DNA of 5,298 nt from Hyphomicrobiaceae bacterium (lineage in GTDB: Bacteria; Pseudomonadota; Alphaproteobacteria; Rhizobiales; Hyphomicrobiaceae): assembly GCA_017353825.1 (NCBI GenBank), contig JAFMSC010000321.1, positions 1-5,298 of the forward strand, written 5' to 3'. Under the pieces are notes generated by a model. The model did not search any database. It was not told the DNA's origin and was given only the letters and a program-made list of their open reading frames with translations. The position numbers and the translations under genes are program-made. Each line of letters starts with the position of its first letter. Position 1 is the first letter of the stretch. Positions 1-5,298 of the stretch are shown here, one piece after another.

Positions 1-704
1 TGAGCTTCGACGTGAGCGAGGGCCAGATCGTCACCATCCTAGGCGGCAACGGGGCGGGCAAGACCACCGTGCTGCGCTCGGTGTGCGGCGCGCTCGAGCC
101 GCAGAAGGGCAGCGTCCTCTTCGCCGGCCGCGCCATCAGGGGGCGCGAGCCCGACTGGGTGGCCCGCCACGGCATTGCCCACGTGCCCGAGGGGCGCGAG
201 ATCTTCCCGTTCATGACCGTCAAGGGCAACCTCCTGATGGGTGCCTACGCGCGCCGCGAGCGCACCGGCATCGAGCGCGACATGGAGATGGTCTTTAGCT
301 ACTTCCCCATCCTGCGCGAGCGCACCGACCAGACTGCCGGCTACCTCTCCGGCGGTCAGCAGCAGATGCTGGCCATCGGCCGTGGCCTGATGGCCCGCCC
401 CCGCCTGATGTTGCTCGATGAGCCGTCGCTGGGCCTGTCGCCGATCCTCACCAGGGAGATCTTCAGCATCATCCGGCGCCTTAACGAGGAGCAGGGCGTG
501 ACCATGCTGCTGGTCGAACAAAACGCCAACATGGCGCTCAAGACTGCGCACTACGGCTACGTGTTGGAGACGGGTCGCATCGTGCTGGAGGGCGCCTGCG
601 ACAAGCTTGCCCAGAACGAGGACGTGCGCGAGTTCTATCTCGGCCACAAGCAGACCGCCGTACGCGGCAACAAGCGCTGGAAGCGCACCAAGCGCTGGCG
701 CTAG
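1..704 (+). CDS. LivF-like ABC transporter ATP-binding protein (5' end cut off by window)
   Basis: Cytoplasmic ATPase subunit of a branched-chain-amino-acid-type (HAAT family) ABC importer; it hydrolyses ATP to drive uptake through membrane permeases not seen here. The frame is already open at base 3 and reads SFDVSEGQIV into the Walker A motif GGNGAGKTT (42-68), so the GTG at 12 is internal and the true start lies upstream. The signature LSGGQ is at 345-359 and Walker B LMLLDE at 405-422. The usual H-loop histidine position reads VEQN (513-524), which is normal for LivF rather than a defect. The family core ends at YLG (636-644). A 19-residue tail follows, with nine Lys/Arg and two Trp, ending KRWKRTKRWR. 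The stop is 16 bases before the acyl-CoA ligase start, implying co-transcription. Family assignment is firm. The substrate is unknown: such transporters handle amino acids, aromatic acids, amides or other small carboxylates. Confidence 0.95.
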   Translation, partial: SFDVSEGQIVTILGGNGAGKTTVLRSVCGALEPQKGSVLFAGRAIRGREPDWVARHGIAHVPEGREIFPFMTVKGNLLMGAYARRERTGIERDMEMVFSYFPILRERTDQTAGYLSGGQQQMLAIGRGLMARPRLMLLDEPSLGLSPILTREIFSIIRRLNEEQGVTMLLVEQNANMALKTAHYGYVLETGRIVLEGACDKLAQNEDVREFYLGHKQTAVRGNKRWKRTKRWR

Positions 705-705
705 C

Positions 706-715
706 GGGGGAAAGG
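706..715 (+). promoter_or_regulatory. Ribosome binding site of the acyl-CoA ligase gene
   Basis: A purine run, GGGGGAAAGG, sits 5 bases before the ATG at 721, just after the LivF-like stop codon. It supports starting the ligase at 721. The alternative in-frame ATG at 607 lies inside the ATPase gene and would add 38 residues of low-complexity sequence unlike any ligase N terminus. Confidence 0.7.
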
Positions 716-720
716 CAGCC

Positions 721-2571
721 ATGAGCGCGATCAACGTTGAGAGCGTCGCCATCGACGGCTTCACCACCCTCCCGACCCTGTTCTGGCACCGCGTCAAGAC
801 CAAGGGCTCGAAGGTGGCAATGCGCGAGAAGGACCGGGGCATCTGGAAGCCCTACACTTGGAGCCAGTACGGCGCGCGTGCCAAGGCCGTCGGCATGGGG
901 CTGATCGCGCTCGGCCTTGAGCCGGGCGACCGGGTGGCGATCCTCTCGGACAACAACAAGGAGTGGCTGTTCTGCGACCTTGGCGTCCTGTGCGCGGCCG
1001 GCGTCTCCACCGGCATCTACCCCACCGACTCGCCGGCGCAGGTCGAGTATCTCGTCAACGACAGCGGCACCAAGTTCCTGTTCGTGGAGGACGAGGAGCA
1101 GCTCGACAAGATCCTGGCCGTGCGCGAGCGCACGCCGGCCCTGAAAAAGATCATCGTGCTCGACATGGAGGGCCTGCGCGACTTCAAGGACCCTGCGGTG
1201 ATGCCGCTCGACGACCTCTACGCGCTGGGCGAGGCCTACGCCCGCGACCACGGGCCCGTCTGGGAGGAGCGCATGTGGCTGCCCAAGCCCGGCGACGTGG
1301 CCATCATCGTCTACACCTCAGGCACCACGGGTCCGTCCAAGGGCGCGCTGCTCACCCACCGCAACATCATCTTCCAGGGCGGCGCCTTCGCTCGCGTCAG
1401 TCAGGAGCTGGCGCTGCGTGAGACTGACGAGGCGCTGAACTTCCTGCCGCTGTGCCACGTCGCGGAGCGGCTCGGCGGTTGCTATAATCACATCGCCTCC
1501 ACGCACGTGGTCAACTTCGCCGAGGCGCCCGACACCGTGCCGCAGAACTTGCGCGAGGTGGCGCCACACGTCCTCTTGGCCGTGCCGCGCGTGTGGGAGA
1601 AGCTCTATTCGGGCGTCACCATTGCGCTGAAGGAGGGCACATGGGTGGGCCGCGCGGCCTACCGCGCCGCCATCGCCATCGGCATGAAGGCCAGCGCCTA
1701 CGAGCTGGCAGGCAGGCCGGTACCAATCCTGTTGCGCGCCGCGCGAGCTGCGGCAAACTGGCTTGCGCTCAAGAACATGCGGGTGATGCTGGGCCTTGAC
1801 CGCATCCGTTACGCCGCCACCGGTGCCGCACCCATCTCGCCCGACCTCATCCGCTGGTACTGGGCGCTGGGGGTGCGGATGTTCGAGGTCTACGGCCAGA
1901 CCGAGAACACCGGCCTTGCCACCGCCAACTGGCCGGGCCACGTCAAGATCGGCAGCATCGGCAGCGCCGCCCCCGGCACCGAGGTCAAGCTCTCCCCGCA
2001 GGGCGAGATCCTGCTGCGCGGCCCCCACGTCTTCGCGGGCTACCTCAACAAGCCGGAGAAGACGGCGGAGGTCCTGCGCGAGGGCTGGCTGCATACGGGC
2101 GACGTGGGCGAGATGGACGAGACCGGTTTCGTGCGCATCACCGACCGCATGAAGGACATCATCATCACCGCCGGCGGCAAGAACATCACGCCCTCGGAGA
2201 TCGAGAACCAGCTCAAGTTCTCGCCCTACATCTCCGATGCCATCGTCATCGGCGACAAGCGCAACTATCTCACCTGCCTCGTCATGATCGACCACGACAA
2301 TGTCGTGAAGTTCGCGCAGGACCACGACGTGCCGTTCACCAACTATGCCAGCCTGTGCCGAGCGCCGGAGGTCGTAGAGCTGATCGGCAACGCGGTGGAG
2401 ACGGTGAACAAGAAATTCGCCCGCGTGGAGACGATCAAGAAGTTCCGGCTGATCGACCAGCTGCTCACGGCCGAGGACGAGGAGCTCACCCCAACCATGA
2501 AGCTCAAGCGCAGTCTGGTCGAGAGCAAATACCGCGAGCTCATCAACGGCATGTACGCCGCACCGCCTTGA
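721..2571 (+). CDS. AMP-forming acyl-CoA synthetase, long-chain type
   Basis: A 616-residue member of the ANL (AMP-binding) superfamily. It activates a carboxylic acid with ATP to an acyl-adenylate, then transfers the acyl group to CoA; cytoplasmic or membrane-peripheral. Visible motifs: phosphate-binding loop YTSGTTGPSKG (residues 198-208), ATG-AAPIS and YGQTE (391-395) for adenine and acyl binding, HTGD (458-461) with the ribose-binding Asp461, hinge region DRMKDIIITAGGKNI (475-489) with Arg476, and C-terminal PTMKLKR, where Lys594 aligns with the adenylation lysine. All key residues are present. Length and the TPTMKLKR ending match the long-chain FadD/FAA-type subgroup rather than acetyl-CoA synthetase or NRPS domains. 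It lies between a LivF-like ATPase (16-base gap) and a periplasmic binding protein (57-base gap), an arrangement recurrent in alphaproteobacterial transporter operons. I infer that it activates the imported substrate; chain length and identity of the acid are not readable, so 'long-chain' is a family label, not a proven specificity. Confidence 0.95.
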   Translation: MSAINVESVAIDGFTTLPTLFWHRVKTKGSKVAMREKDRGIWKPYTWSQYGARAKAVGMGLIALGLEPGDRVAILSDNNKEWLFCDLGVLCAAGVSTGIYPTDSPAQVEYLVNDSGTKFLFVEDEEQLDKILAVRERTPALKKIIVLDMEGLRDFKDPAVMPLDDLYALGEAYARDHGPVWEERMWLPKPGDVAIIVYTSGTTGPSKGALLTHRNIIFQGGAFARVSQELALRETDEALNFLPLCHVAERLGGCYNHIASTHVVNFAEAPDTVPQNLREVAPHVLLAVPRVWEKLYSGVTIALKEGTWVGRAAYRAAIAIGMKASAYELAGRPVPILLRAARAAANWLALKNMRVMLGLDRIRYAATGAAPISPDLIRWYWALGVRMFEVYGQTENTGLATANWPGHVKIGSIGSAAPGTEVKLSPQGEILLRGPHVFAGYLNKPEKTAEVLREGWLHTGDVGEMDETGFVRITDRMKDIIITAGGKNITPSEIENQLKFSPYISDAIVIGDKRNYLTCLVMIDHDNVVKFAQDHDVPFTNYASLCRAPEVVELIGNAVETVNKKFARVETIKKFRLIDQLLTAEDEELTPTMKLKRSLVESKYRELINGMYAAPP

Positions 2572-2628
2572 GGCGTCGAAAGCATATTATGGGTTTAGCT
2601 TTGCAGGAAGCAGCGGAGGAAAGGGACC
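2572..2628 (+). promoter_or_regulatory. Intergenic gap with strong ribosome binding site for the binding-protein gene
   Basis: This 57-base gap contains a relatively A+T-rich patch (TATTAT at 2585-2590, then TTTAGCTTTGC) and a near-consensus ribosome binding site, GGAGGAAAGG at 2615-2624, four bases before the ATG at 2629. The strong site fits the high expression usual for periplasmic binding proteins. TATTAT resembles a -10 box, but the only TTGA-like hexamer (2568-2573) is 11 bases away, too close for a normal sigma-70 promoter. An internal promoter is therefore possible but not supported. Confidence 0.5.
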
Positions 2629-3792
2629 ATGAGGAAACGATTGAGGATGGCCTTGGGCGCGCTGTTTGCGGGCGCGCTGGCGGCCCCCGTGCTCGCCGAG
2701 GACGGCGTCACCGACACCGAGATTATCCTCGGCAGCCACACCGCGCTCTCCGGACCGGTGAGCGGCTGGGGCATCGGCGCCACCGAGGGCGCCCGCATGC
2801 TCTTTGACGAGGTAAACGAGAAGGGCGGCGTGCACGGGCGCAAGCTCAAGCTGATCGTTGAGGATAACCAGTATTCCGTGCCGCGTGCCGTGCAGGCTGC
2901 CAACAAGCTCATCAACAACGACAAGATCTTCCTGATGGTGGGCGCGCTCGGCACGCCCATGAACAACGCGGTGTTCGGCGAGCAGTTCGAGAAGGGCGTA
3001 CCCAATATCTTTCCCTTCACCGCCGCGCGCTCGATGTCCGAGCCGCTGCACCCGCTGAAATTCGCGCAGTTCTCGTCCTATTACGACCAGGTACGGGCCG
3101 CCACCAAGCACTTCGTGGAGAAGGAGGGCAGGAGGAAGGTTTGCGCGATGTACCAGGACACGGATTTCGGCCACGAGATCCGTGACGGCGTCCAGGACCA
3201 GGCCAAGGCCGGCAAGTTCGAGGTGGCCTCCGAGGCGGCCTACGGCCCCAAGGACACCGAGTTCGTCGCACCCATCACCAAGCTGCGCTCGGCAGGCTGC
3301 GACCTGGTGGTGCTGGGCTCGATCATCGCCGACACCATCGGCGCCGTCGGCACGGCTCGCAAGCTCGGTTGGAACGACGTGATCTTCGTCGGCCAGGCCG
3401 CCTCCTACGATCCCAGGGTGGCGGCGGCGCCGCCCATGGAGGGCTTCTACTCCGGCACCGGCATGCCCTACTCCTACGCCGACACCAGCGGCGATGCGAT
3501 CAAGGCATGGTCCGACAAGTACAAGGCGCGCACCGGCCAAGAGCCCAACAGCGCCGCGCAGTACTCCTATGTGGGCAGCGACATCATCGTCAAAGCTCTG
3601 CAAGCTGCTGGCAAGGACTTGACGCGGGCGAAGTTCCTCGCCGCCCTCGAGGGGATCAAGGACTACAAGCCGATGTTCCCTGGCCCGCTCCTGAGCTACG
3701 GCCCGCAGCGGCACCAGGGCTCGTTCGCCACCTTCCTCGCCAAGGCCGAGGGCGGCCGCTGGAGGGTGGTCGCAGAGAACCTGTTGTATTGA
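2629..3792 (+). CDS. Periplasmic substrate-binding protein of a LivJ-type ABC transporter
   Basis: A 387-residue exported solute-binding protein of the type I periplasmic-binding fold (Peripla_BP_6, LivJ/LivK-like) that captures the ligand in the periplasm and delivers it to the permeases. The N terminus is a classic signal peptide: basic MRKRLR, a hydrophobic Ala/Leu stretch to about residue 22, and probable cleavage after APVLA (Ala23) before EDGVTD. Family features follow: TEIILGSHTALSGP (residues 30-43), an EGARMLFDEVNEKGGVHGRKL helix-loop (53-72), and VCAMYQDTDFG (171-181) at the start of the second lobe. The FPFTAARSM stretch (128-136) recalls relatives encoded with acyl-CoA ligases. 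Length is normal. The ATG at 2629 has a strong ribosome binding site; no other start would retain the signal peptide. It is the last gene of the run, and its TGA stop is the first three bases of a tandem repeat. The ligand is unknown; branched-chain amino acids, aromatic acids and other carboxylates are candidates. Confidence 0.95.
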   Translation: MRKRLRMALGALFAGALAAPVLAEDGVTDTEIILGSHTALSGPVSGWGIGATEGARMLFDEVNEKGGVHGRKLKLIVEDNQYSVPRAVQAANKLINNDKIFLMVGALGTPMNNAVFGEQFEKGVPNIFPFTAARSMSEPLHPLKFAQFSSYYDQVRAATKHFVEKEGRRKVCAMYQDTDFGHEIRDGVQDQAKAGKFEVASEAAYGPKDTEFVAPITKLRSAGCDLVVLGSIIADTIGAVGTARKLGWNDVIFVGQAASYDPRVAAAPPMEGFYSGTGMPYSYADTSGDAIKAWSDKYKARTGQEPNSAAQYSYVGSDIIVKALQAAGKDLTRAKFLAALEGIKDYKPMFPGPLLSYGPQRHQGSFATFLAKAEGGRWRVVAENLLY

Positions 3793-3853
3793 CCGGCCTA
3801 CCCTCTCCCCGCAAGCGGGGATGACCGGCCTTCCCTCTCCCCGCAAGCGGGGA
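3790..3853. repeat. Two tandem copies of a 32-base palindrome-containing unit
   Basis: Units at 3790-3821 and 3822-3853 agree at 31 of 32 bases; the only difference is A at 3800 against T at 3832. Each begins TGACCGGCCT and ends with the arms CCCTCTCCCCGC and GCGGGGA around AA. The first TGA is the stop codon of the binding-protein gene. Copy 1 can fold only a short stem (about 6 bp), because its downstream arm is interrupted by the start of copy 2. Copy 2 continues into GAGGGAA and makes a longer hairpin. The core resembles dispersed intergenic palindromes that I recall from alphaproteobacterial genomes; that link comes from memory, not from a search. Confidence 0.85.
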
Positions 3854-3860
3854 GAGGGAA
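3831..3860. terminator. 13-bp hairpin between convergent genes, possible bidirectional terminator
   Basis: Bases 3831-3843 pair perfectly with 3848-3860 around a four-base CAAG loop, giving a 13-bp, mostly G-C stem. It lies 38 bases after the binding-protein stop and 17 bases beyond the dipeptidase stop on the other strand, so it could end or protect both transcripts. Neither strand has a proper U-tract after the stem: the + strand continues with ACCGCG and the - strand with GGCCGG. It is therefore not a canonical intrinsic terminator. It may instead act as an RNA-stabilising 3' hairpin or simply be a dispersed REP-like palindrome. Confidence 0.5.
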
Positions 3861-3877
3861 ACCGCGCTCGCCTCGCC

Positions 3878-4759
3878 TCACGGCCTCGCTACGATCGGCG
3901 CGTCGAAGGAGCGGGTGGCGTGAGCCGGCGTAAACGTGAAGTGCCACCATTCCCTGTGATAGTTGCGGAAGCCCTCTCGGGCCATGGCCTCGACCAGGGT
4001 CCGGCGCCAGCGCGCCTGCTCGGCGGTGATGTCGGGCGCGGCCGTGTGGCTCAAGGGATCGAAGCAGTCAAACCCCGTCCCCATGTCGACGCTGTCGTCG
4101 GGGGCGCGGTCTTTTGCTAACCCCGTGCACGGACCATAAGTGGCCTGACGGTTGAAGGAGGCCGCCGGCCTGGCAGGCAGCTCCACCAGGGTCAGATCCA
4201 CGGTATCGCCGCGCGAGTGGTGCGAAGCGGTGGACACATAGCCCTCCGCGATCAGCTGACTGCGGTCGACATGGGGATGGAAGCGCTTGAGGAGCCGGTC
4301 GGCGGGCAAGCCCACGGCGCCCTCCACCCAGGAAACGAAGGCGCGCACCGCGCGGCGCGGGCGGTAGCAATCGTAGACCTTGAGCGACAATCCGCGCGCC
4401 AGCAGCGCCTGCTGCACGCGCGCGAGGGCCCCGGCAGCCTCGCGCAGGAGCACGCATTCGCCAGCCTCGTAGCCCGGCAGCCGCCGGCCGGTGAAGTTGT
4501 CGGATCCGGCATAGCGCATGTCCTGCAGGATGCTGGCGTCGATATCGCGCAGATAGACAAGCGGATCGGGCAGCGGATTGGGCTTTGTGACGATCCCACT
4601 TTGCGGCTGCTGAGCCGGAGCATCAGCGCACGCCAGCGCGCCCATCGCCAATAGCACGGCCGCTGCGGCACGAGCACCGCTCCCCCTCCGGCCGGAACGC
4701 CACCATCCTGCCATGCCCGCCTGCGTTCGCGCCGATGGCCGGCCATTTTTTCGAGCCAT
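3878..4759 (-). CDS. VanX/DdpX-family D-alanyl-D-alanine dipeptidase (peptidase M15), exported
   Basis: A 293-residue zinc metallopeptidase expected to hydrolyse D-Ala-D-Ala. Family signatures are intact: YRP with Arg133 (the VanX transition-state arginine), the SxHxxGxxxD zinc motif with His181 and Asp188, DMGTGFD at 225-231, and the EWWH motif with catalytic Glu270 and zinc ligand His273. It is longer than VanX (about 200 residues) because of its N terminus: a basic region, a hydrophobic AAAAVLLAMGALA stretch (31-43), and a likely cleavage region around residues 44-50. Cys44 follows ALA, a poor lipobox, so a soluble periplasmic form is more likely than a lipoprotein. Five cysteines (44, 102, 131, 211, 232) would suit an oxidising periplasm. 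The start is uncertain: M1 (4759) follows an A-tract with a weak GAGG 13 bases away, while M16 (4714) gives a more usual signal length. No VanH/VanA partner is visible, so recycling of wall-derived dipeptide is likelier than glycopeptide resistance. Confidence 0.9.
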   Translation of the reverse strand: MARKNGRPSARTQAGMAGWWRSGRRGSGARAAAAVLLAMGALACADAPAQQPQSGIVTKPNPLPDPLVYLRDIDASILQDMRYAGSDNFTGRRLPGYEAGECVLLREAAGALARVQQALLARGLSLKVYDCYRPRRAVRAFVSWVEGAVGLPADRLLKRFHPHVDRSQLIAEGYVSTASHHSRGDTVDLTLVELPARPAASFNRQATYGPCTGLAKDRAPDDSVDMGTGFDCFDPLSHTAAPDITAEQARWRRTLVEAMAREGFRNYHREWWHFTFTPAHATRSFDAPIVARP

Positions 4760-4765
4760 TTTTTT
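4742..4765 (-). repeat. Duplicated A-tract/ATG motif at the dipeptidase start
   Basis: Read on the minus strand, the motif CGAAAAAAATGGC (seven A, including the A of the start codon) is followed almost at once by CGAAAAAATGGC (six A). The first ATG, at 4759, opens the dipeptidase frame. The second, at 4746, is 13 bases on and out of frame. These are the longest homopolymers in an otherwise GC-rich window, and they sit on the translation start. Confidence 0.7.
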
Positions 4766-4843
4766 CGTCGTGCCTCGCCTGCCCCAGGACTATGGATAAG
4801 GGCGGGATCTTAATTGTGACTGCCCGCGAGGACCTGGAGCACC
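4760..4843. promoter_or_regulatory. Divergent intergenic region between dipeptidase and lyase genes
   Basis: These 84 bases must hold the promoters of two divergently transcribed genes, unless the dipeptidase starts further in. The region is more A+T-rich than its flanks (GACTATGGATAAG at 4788-4800, ATCTTAATTGTGAC at 4807-4820), as promoters in GC-rich genomes often are. I could not find a -35/-10 pair with normal spacing on either strand, nor a clear inverted-repeat operator. The role is inferred from position only. Confidence 0.4.
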
Positions 4844-5298
4844 ATGCCGTCCACCCCCTTCGATTCGGCCATCTTCCGCGATGTGTTTGCCGCACCGGCC
4901 ATGCGCGAAACCTTCTCCGACGAGGCCGCGGTGCGCCGCTGGGTCGAGGTGGAGGTGGCGCTGGCCGCCGCCGAGGCGCGCGCTGGAGTGATTCCGCAGG
5001 CGGCGGCCGAGGCGATCCGACAAGCCGCCCGCCCCGACGCCATCGACCTCGCCAAGCTCAAGACCGAGACGGACTTGGTGGGCTATCCCATCGTCGGCGT
5101 GGTACACCAGCTGGCCAAGCAGGTCGGCGAGGCTGGCCGCTACGTCCACTGGGGCGCCACCACCCAGGACATCATGGACACCGCCACGGTGCTGCAGGTG
5201 CGCGAGGCCCTGGCGCTCGTCGAGACCGACCTCGCCGCCATCGACGCCGCCCTCGCCGGCCTCGCCGACCGCCACCGCCGCACGGTCATGGCAGGGCG
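4844..5298 (+). CDS. PcaB/adenylosuccinate lyase family protein (fumarase/aspartase superfamily), 3' end cut off by window
   Basis: The frame opens at ATG 4844 and runs out of the window after 151 whole codons without a stop. The N terminus (FDSAIFRDVFAAPAMRETFS, then WVEVEVALAAAEARAGVIP) is the usual start of the 3-carboxy-cis,cis-muconate cycloisomerase and adenylosuccinate lyase families. Residues 100-114 read YVHWGATTQDIMDTA, the first conserved superfamily region, with His102 and the TTQD segment expected at the shared active site. The last residues, TVMAG followed by CG, match the start of the conserved MAGRTH segment. HWGAT-QD-DTAT favours PcaB-type lyases over housekeeping PurB, which usually has a YG-TSSD version; exact substrate cannot be fixed, since the diagnostic GSS loop lies beyond the window. 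Possible ribosome binding sites are GAGGA (4828-4832) and GGAG (4836-4839). Enzymes of this family catalyse beta-elimination or cycloisomerisation, often in aromatic-acid catabolism, which may fit the transporter/ligase operon but is not proof. Confidence 0.9.
   Translation, partial: MPSTPFDSAIFRDVFAAPAMRETFSDEAAVRRWVEVEVALAAAEARAGVIPQAAAEAIRQAARPDAIDLAKLKTETDLVGYPIVGVVHQLAKQVGEAGRYVHWGATTQDIMDTATVLQVREALALVETDLAAIDAALAGLADRHRRTVMAG

Noticed and set aside
12..14. GTG at 12 as the true start of the ATPase
   Set aside because: The frame upstream still reads SFDV, the normal LivF sequence before the Walker A motif, and such a start would remove the first beta strand of the ATPase fold.
513..524. 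Loss of the H-loop histidine in the ABC ATPase (VEQN instead of a His-containing motif)
   Set aside because: LivF-type ATPases normally carry VEQN at this position, so it is not a sign of inactivation.
607..720. Extended N terminus for the acyl-CoA ligase from an ATG at 607
   Set aside because: It would overlap the ATPase gene by almost 100 bases and add Ser/Ala/Pro-rich sequence unlike the family; the ATG at 721 has a good ribosome binding site.
39..1251. Two minus-strand open frames (39-842 and 538-1251) across the ATPase and ligase genes
   Set aside because: They overlap each other and two genes with complete conserved motifs; their composition is typical of GC shadow frames.
1318..2325. 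335-codon open frame on the minus strand within the acyl-CoA ligase gene
   Set aside because: It is antisense to intact ligase motifs, with no family features and no plausible ribosome binding site context.
2587..3846. 419-codon open frame on the minus strand, antisense to the binding-protein gene
   Set aside because: It mirrors a clear LivJ-type gene, has low-complexity Gly/Ala/Val/Leu/His composition, and shows no recognisable domain; long antisense frames are expected in GC-rich codon usage.
3790..3860. Possible short CRISPR array
   Set aside because: There are only two units, they abut without spacers, and no cas gene is present.
3821..4120. 99-codon plus-strand frame starting inside the repeat
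   Set aside because: It lies opposite the dipeptidase gene's conserved C-terminal EWWH region and has no recognisable protein features.
4790..5275. 161-codon minus-strand frame opposite the lyase gene
   Set aside because: It is antisense to a well-conserved lyase N terminus and has shadow-like Gly/Val/Leu/His composition.

Overview
The window is GC-rich (roughly two thirds G+C by eye) and tightly packed with genes of ordinary proteobacterial type. An alphaproteobacterium (Rhizobiales or Rhodospirillales type) is the best guess. The grounds are a branched-chain-amino-acid-type ABC transporter whose operon carries an AMP-forming acyl-CoA ligase, a basic KRW-type tail on the LivF-like ATPase, and a CCCTCTCCCCGC-type palindrome that I recall as common in that class. 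No species can be named from the sequence alone.

Layout. Bases 1-704 (+) hold the 3' part of a LivF-like ABC ATPase, which begins upstream of the window. Bases 721-2571 (+) encode an acyl-CoA synthetase of the long-chain type. Bases 2629-3792 (+) encode a secreted LivJ-like periplasmic binding protein. These three genes run in one direction with gaps of 16 and 57 bases, and look like the distal part of one operon. The permeases and the LivG-type ATPase are not in view and should lie upstream. The simplest reading is that the binding protein captures a small carboxylate in the periplasm, the transporter imports it, and the ligase activates it as a CoA thioester for catabolism. The substrate itself cannot be read from the sequence.

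The operon ends in a 32-base unit repeated twice in tandem (3790-3853). The first copy supplies the stop codon of the binding-protein gene, and the second copy extends into a 13-bp hairpin. The element lies between convergent genes. On the other strand (3878-4759) is a VanX/DdpX-family (peptidase M15) D-alanyl-D-alanine dipeptidase with an export signal, presumably acting on peptidoglycan-derived dipeptide. An 84-base divergent intergenic region separates it from the 5' part of a PcaB/adenylosuccinate-lyase-family enzyme (4844 to the window end, +), cut before its C-terminal active-site loop.

I found no RNA gene, insertion sequence, CRISPR array or phage gene, and no convincing sign of an undescribed system. 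The points most worth a second look are the tandem palindromic element fused to a stop codon, the repeated A-tracts at the dipeptidase start, and the basic tail on the ATPase.
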